Positions 61,833 through 64,000 of a stretch of 64,000 nucleotides of DNA are shown in pieces. The DNA lies in assembly GCA_900759715.1 (NCBI GenBank), contig CAAEXF010000132.1:62001-126000 (forward strand), written 5' to 3'. This DNA is from Clostridium_AM sp900759715. Its GTDB lineage: Bacteria; Bacillota; Clostridia; Clostridiales; Clostridiaceae. The position numbers were made by a program, and so were the translations under genes. Below the pieces are notes generated by a model that was given only the letters and a program-made list of their open reading frames with translations, made no database searches and was not told the origin of the DNA. Numbering within the stretch: the first letter of the stretch is position 1; each line of letters opens with the position of its first letter.

Positions 61833-62847
61833 AGATATCAATAATTTGAGAGAAATTACGGATTCTGTTCTTGAAGATATTAAAGTTACTGATGAGTTGA
61901 AGTCATTAACTCTAAAAAAATGCAAGGAAGAAAAGAAATATAATATTAAACCTATTTTTGTAACTGCTGCATCTGCAGCTATTATGGCATTTTCAGTTTT
62001 TAGCTATAAATTTATACTACATAATCCTAATTTGGCACAGAAAAACAGTAAGGAAGTATCCCATAAATCAGTTAGCTTTAATGACCTTAATAATAATCAA
62101 TCTTCGGATAAAAGCAATATAGCTAATCAAGATAAATTAAAAAACGATGTTATCAATAACGAAAACCAACCTAAAACCACAGTACAGCAAAATAATTATG
62201 ATACTATTCCTAAAAATAATCAAAGCGGAGCAAAAATTGCTTCATCTAATAATAGCAAAGATAGCAAATTGATGGATTCCGCTCAAAATAAAACTTCAAA
62301 CAGAACAGAAGAAACCAAACTACCTAGTAATTTGCCAGAAGATAAGACAACAAATAGTATGTCAGAAAACTCAACATTAAATGCCAATGCCGATAAAAGA
62401 AATGATGTTTCTACAAATAGTATTTCGAGCAAAGATACTCCTTCAACAAAAGCATCACTAGACTCACCTAAGTCTGCGAGTATAGCTGACGCAGAAAGTT
62501 TCTGGGGAGGAAAAATTCTTATGCCTTCATATGTACCAAAGGGCTTCGAGCTTACAGATATATCTGTACCTAAAGATAACTCTAAAGAAATATGCGTAAA
62601 GTTAAACTATAGTTTTGAAAACATTTATTTTAAAGTAGTTCAAAACAAAAGTACTACTTATACAAGCTATGTTGGCACAAGTGTTGATATTAAAGGCAAG
62701 AAAGCATATATTTCTAAAAGTAAAGATGCAAATAATCCAAGCTTAACAATAACAGAAATCAAATGGGTAAATAATAATATACAATATACTATTATAGGAA
62801 ATCTGCCTGAAGATGAATTAACTAAAATACTAAGCTCAATTAATTAA
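61825..62847 (+). CDS. Membrane anti-sigma factor with DUF4367-like domain
   Basis: A 340-aa membrane-anchored protein. A short cytoplasmic N-terminus (~1-40) should hold the sigma factor; one helix follows (~41-62, PIFVTAASAAIMAFSVFSY). Then a long Asn/Ser/Lys-rich, low-complexity linker (~70-215) and a C-terminal domain with FWGGKILMPSYVPKGFELTDI and VDIKGKKAYIS, a DUF4367-like pattern. No zinc HxxxCxxC motif is seen. It is co-translated with the ECF sigma factor, so release probably follows an envelope signal. Confidence 0.82.
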   Translation: MNKDINNLREITDSVLEDIKVTDELKSLTLKKCKEEKKYNIKPIFVTAASAAIMAFSVFSYKFILHNPNLAQKNSKEVSHKSVSFNDLNNNQSSDKSNIANQDKLKNDVINNENQPKTTVQQNNYDTIPKNNQSGAKIASSNNSKDSKLMDSAQNKTSNRTEETKLPSNLPEDKTTNSMSENSTLNANADKRNDVSTNSISSKDTPSTKASLDSPKSASIADAESFWGGKILMPSYVPKGFELTDISVPKDNSKEICVKLNYSFENIYFKVVQNKSTTYTSYVGTSVDIKGKKAYISKSKDANNPSLTITEIKWVNNNIQYTIIGNLPEDELTKILSSIN

Positions 62848-62857
62848 TATAGAACAA

Positions 62858-62892
62858 ATAAAAGTCATAAAAGTTTGCCCTATGGCTTTTAT
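62858..62892 (+). terminator. Terminator of the sigma/anti-sigma operon
   Basis: ATAAAAGTCATA pairs with TATGGCTTTTAT (one G-U), followed by TTTAT. Confidence 0.75.
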
Positions 62893-62986
62893 TTTATATT
62901 AATACCTTTTATTTAAATAGGACATAATAGCCTATAGAAATAATTTTAATATATATGTTTTGATAATTTTATTTTAATACTTGGAG

Positions 62987-63025
62987 GTTAAAGTCCTAAA
63001 TGGACTTTAACGGGCAAAATTGCCC
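62987..63025 (+). repeat. Twin hairpins in the ldh leader
   Basis: GTTAAAGTCC-TAAAT-GGACTTTAAC (62987-63011) is followed at once by GGGCAA-AA-TTGCCC (63012-63025), then TCCGACTAA and the SD. The first hairpin has the same 10-bp stem length and TAAAT loop as the hairpin inside the MITE at 42507-42531, with different stem bases. Confidence 0.6.
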
Positions 63026-63053
63026 AGTTTTCCGACTAAAAGGAGGAATGTAT

Positions 63054-64000
63054 ATGAATGCTGGAAATGTAAAGATATCAATAATAGGAGCTGGCGCTGT
63101 AGGTTCTACAACAGCCTTTGCTATAATGGATTCAGGGCTTGCATCAGAAATAGTAATAGTTGATATAAACAAGGAAAAATCTCTAGCGGAAACAATGGAT
63201 TTATCACATGGAGTATCCTTTGTAAAACCTGTAGAAATTATATCTGGAGATTATGCTGATACCAAAGGCTCTGACATTGTAATTATTACTGCTGGCGTAG
63301 GAAGAAAGCCAGGACAATCTAGATTAGATTTAATAAACAATAATCTTCAAGTATTTAGAGCAATCGTTCCTGAGATTGCCAAATACTGTCCAGATAGTAT
63401 AATAATTGTGGTTTCAAACCCAGTGGATATACTTAGCTATATAACATATAAGCTTTCTGGTTTCCCATCCTCAAGAATTATTGGCTCTGGTACTGTTCTT
63501 GATACATCAAGATTTAAATATATGCTTGCAAAACATTTCCATATAGACTCTAGAAATATACATACCTATATACTTGGCGAACATGGTGATTCAGAAATCG
63601 CTGCCTGGAGTTTAACCAGTATTGCTGGAATGAAAGTAGAACAATACTGCAATCATATTTGCAAAAAATGCGGTGGTGATTTTAGGATTTCAATAGCTGA
63701 GGAAGTTAAAAATACTTCTAAAGGCATTATACAAGGAAAAGGCTATACAAATTATGCCATAGCTCTATCTATAAGAAGAATCATTGAAGCAATATTAGGT
63801 GATGAAAATTCTATACTAACGGTTTCAAAAATGTTTACAGGGCAATATGGAATAGAAGATGTTTATATGAGTATACCTTCAATAATCGGGCGAACTGGCA
63901 TAATAGATTCTCTTTCGGTACCATTAAACTCTTATGAAGAGGAAAACCTAGTGAAATCTGCTGCTTCTCTCAAAGATTTTATATCGCAACTTCACCTTTA
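63054..64000 (+). CDS. ldh: L-lactate dehydrogenase (stop codon cut by window edge)
   Basis: 315 codons ending QLHL, then TA at the last two bases, so the stop very likely lies on the edge. ATG 63054 is 7 nt after GGAGG; an in-frame ATG at 63048 is too close to it. NAD loop IIGAGAVGST, substrate residues NPVDILSY, catalytic His in ILGEHGDSE and the LDTSRFKYMLA segment mark LDH over malate dehydrogenase. It reduces pyruvate to lactate with NADH during fermentation. Allosteric control by fructose bisphosphate is common in the family but not shown here. Confidence 0.95.
   Translation, partial: MNAGNVKISIIGAGAVGSTTAFAIMDSGLASEIVIVDINKEKSLAETMDLSHGVSFVKPVEIISGDYADTKGSDIVIITAGVGRKPGQSRLDLINNNLQVFRAIVPEIAKYCPDSIIIVVSNPVDILSYITYKLSGFPSSRIIGSGTVLDTSRFKYMLAKHFHIDSRNIHTYILGEHGDSEIAAWSLTSIAGMKVEQYCNHICKKCGGDFRISIAEEVKNTSKGIIQGKGYTNYAIALSIRRIIEAILGDENSILTVSKMFTGQYGIEDVYMSIPSIIGRTGIIDSLSVPLNSYEEENLVKSAASLKDFISQLHL

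Overview
The window is AT-rich chromosomal DNA from an anaerobic, spore-forming Firmicute, almost certainly a Clostridium sensu stricto relative. Evidence for this: strong GGAGG ribosome sites, an archaeal-type AspRS next to gatCAB behind a T-box, c-di-GMP-II, c-di-AMP and TPP riboswitches, a SleB/LysM hydrolase, radical-SAM heme enzymes, and an MsrA gene with an in-frame UGA at the catalytic cysteine. No rRNA, tRNA or CRISPR array was seen.

Layout. 1-4.0 kb: the start of an MFS exporter, then a Cache-HAMP histidine kinase and its REC-DUF3369-HD-GYP response regulator. 4.2-9.4 kb: aspS2-gatC-gatA-gatB, the tRNA-dependent Asn/Gln pathway, behind a T-box leader whose specifier region reads GAAC (overlapping Glu and Asn codons) and which carries two antiterminator/terminator units. 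9.7-13.5 kb: thiS-thiF-thiG-thiH-thiE behind a TPP riboswitch with two stacked terminators. 13.7-22.9 kb: single genes (EamA exporter, DUF5652 protein, old yellow enzyme, ndk, a 1154-residue secreted protein of twelve ~93-aa repeats, asparaginase II, an unknown protein). 23-26 kb: ahbC-ahbD-ahbA-ahbB, the siroheme-to-heme branch. 26.3-30.9 kb: GNAT, MBL-fold, glyoxalase-like and nitroreductase genes, then aroE-aroK-aroQ and an unlisted 44-aa Cys-rich protein gene. 31-34.6 kb: a MerR-methyltransferase fusion followed by two DegT-family aminotransferases. An IS91-family element with a tyrosine recombinase (34.6-37.1 kb) has split the terminator of that operon, and a MITE lies beside it.

37.5-39.6 kb: a CheY-CheC-diguanylate cyclase operon read through a c-di-GMP-II riboswitch, so a c-di-GMP-producing enzyme sits under a c-di-GMP sensor. 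39.9-44 kb: a desulfurase-like PLP enzyme whose ribosome site lies in a 13-bp hairpin, a phosphoesterase, a MITE and an M48 protease. 44.3-45 kb: msrA, a probable selenoprotein. 45-51 kb: flotillin plus an NfeD-like partner, then a TauE-like exporter, class V PLP enzyme and divergent LysR regulator. 51-57.5 kb: ABC exporter, TetR-GNAT pair with a clear operator, msrB, a SIMPL protein and two unknowns. 57.5-60.2 kb: a short MITE, a c-di-AMP riboswitch in front of a LysM-SleB cell wall hydrolase, a decayed GH18 remnant and a PHP phosphoesterase. 60.6-64 kb: a kinase-like protein lacking catalytic residues, an ECF sigma/anti-sigma pair with a start-stop codon arrangement, and ldh ending at the window edge.

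Themes are RNA-level control by tRNA, TPP, c-di-GMP and c-di-AMP, methionine repair (msrA and msrB), and small mobile elements in intergenic DNA. All calls come from reading the sequence and the predicted proteins; no database search was run.
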